From an uncultured Eubacteriales bacterium (GTDB taxonomy: Bacteria; Bacillota; Clostridia; Oscillospirales; Oscillospiraceae), in NCBI GenBank assembly GCA_900549645.1, contig URPD01000030.1, forward strand, positions 1 to 22,402: DNA of 22,402 bases. Reading direction: 5' to 3'. Below are positions 22,326-22,402 of this stretch, piece by piece. The notes below the pieces were generated by a model. The model was not told the DNA's origin. It did not search any database and worked only from the letters and a program-made list of their open reading frames with translations. Position numbers and translations under genes: made by a program. Position 1 is the stretch's first letter; every line of letters begins with the position of its first letter.

Positions 22326-22402
22326 ATGTGGCCAGACGATGAAAAGGCCGCTGAGAATACTTGCTGTATTGTCAAGGACTTTGAAGAAGTATGGGCGCAT
22401 TT
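22326..22402 (+). CDS. Possible start of a further gene, cut by the window edge
   Basis: An ATG at 22326 follows GGAG (22317-22320) at a five-base distance and opens a frame that stays clear for 25 codons to the end (MWPDDEKAAENTC...). The reading is too short to recognise. A second open frame begins at ATG 22339 without a ribosome site. The stretch from 22179 to here has no other gene. Confidence 0.3.
   Translation, partial: MWPDDEKAAENTCCIVKDFEEVWAH

Overview
The window looks like chromosomal core DNA from a GC-rich member of the Clostridia, most likely an Oscillospiraceae-type gut anaerobe. This is inferred from several things: a DnaD-DnaI type primosome pair, a Maf-MreC-MreD-PBP2 morphogenesis cluster, a PheB/ThrR-type ACT regulator, a YdjI-like SPFH protein, strong Shine-Dalgarno sites and sigma-A-like promoters with short leaders. 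No rRNA, tRNA, CRISPR array, integrase or transposase is visible. Sixteen protein genes can be supported, one of them cut by the left edge, and a short possible seventeenth runs off the right edge.

Layout from left to right. Positions 1-10878 are all on the minus strand and read as two consecutive transcription units. The upstream unit starts at a strong promoter near 10912-10941 and runs U32 protein, maf, mreC, mreD, mrdA (PBP2). A second promoter at 4678-4706 then drives an mgsA-like gene, hisS, aspS and yifB/comM, which is truncated at position 1. Positions 11009-14038 are on the plus strand: dnaD-like, dnaI-like and DUF2804 genes, closed by a terminator. A second plus-strand unit at 14125-16884 carries a stand-alone E2/CAT-fold acyltransferase-like protein and an acyl-CoA synthetase, closed by a bidirectional terminator. 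Converging on it from the right, on the minus strand, are a GPH-family sugar symporter and a PIG-L deacetylase that overlap by four bases. Upstream lies a monocistronic asd on the minus strand, diverging from a plus-strand ACT-domain regulator and an SPFH/zinc-ribbon protein. The last ~220 bases hold nested inverted repeats and a possible partial gene.

How the genes fit together: the left half supplies cell-wall elongation proteins (MreC, MreD, PBP2), Maf, tRNA charging for His and Asp, and an RNA-modification candidate (U32). The dnaD/dnaI pair loads the replicative helicase. Its promoter and that of the U32-mre operon share overlapping -35 boxes. The asd/ACT divergon looks like a local control unit for the aspartate-family amino acid pathway.

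The most unusual points are these. The MgsA homologue has lost the catalytic Asp and several phosphate-binding residues, although the rest of the protein is well kept. The E2-like acyltransferase has no lipoyl domain and has Glu where the catalytic His should be, and it sits next to an acyl-CoA ligase. Well-formed dyads overlap the promoters of the dnaD and asd/ACT regions. Everything here rests on reading the sequence and on recalled family knowledge; no database search was run.
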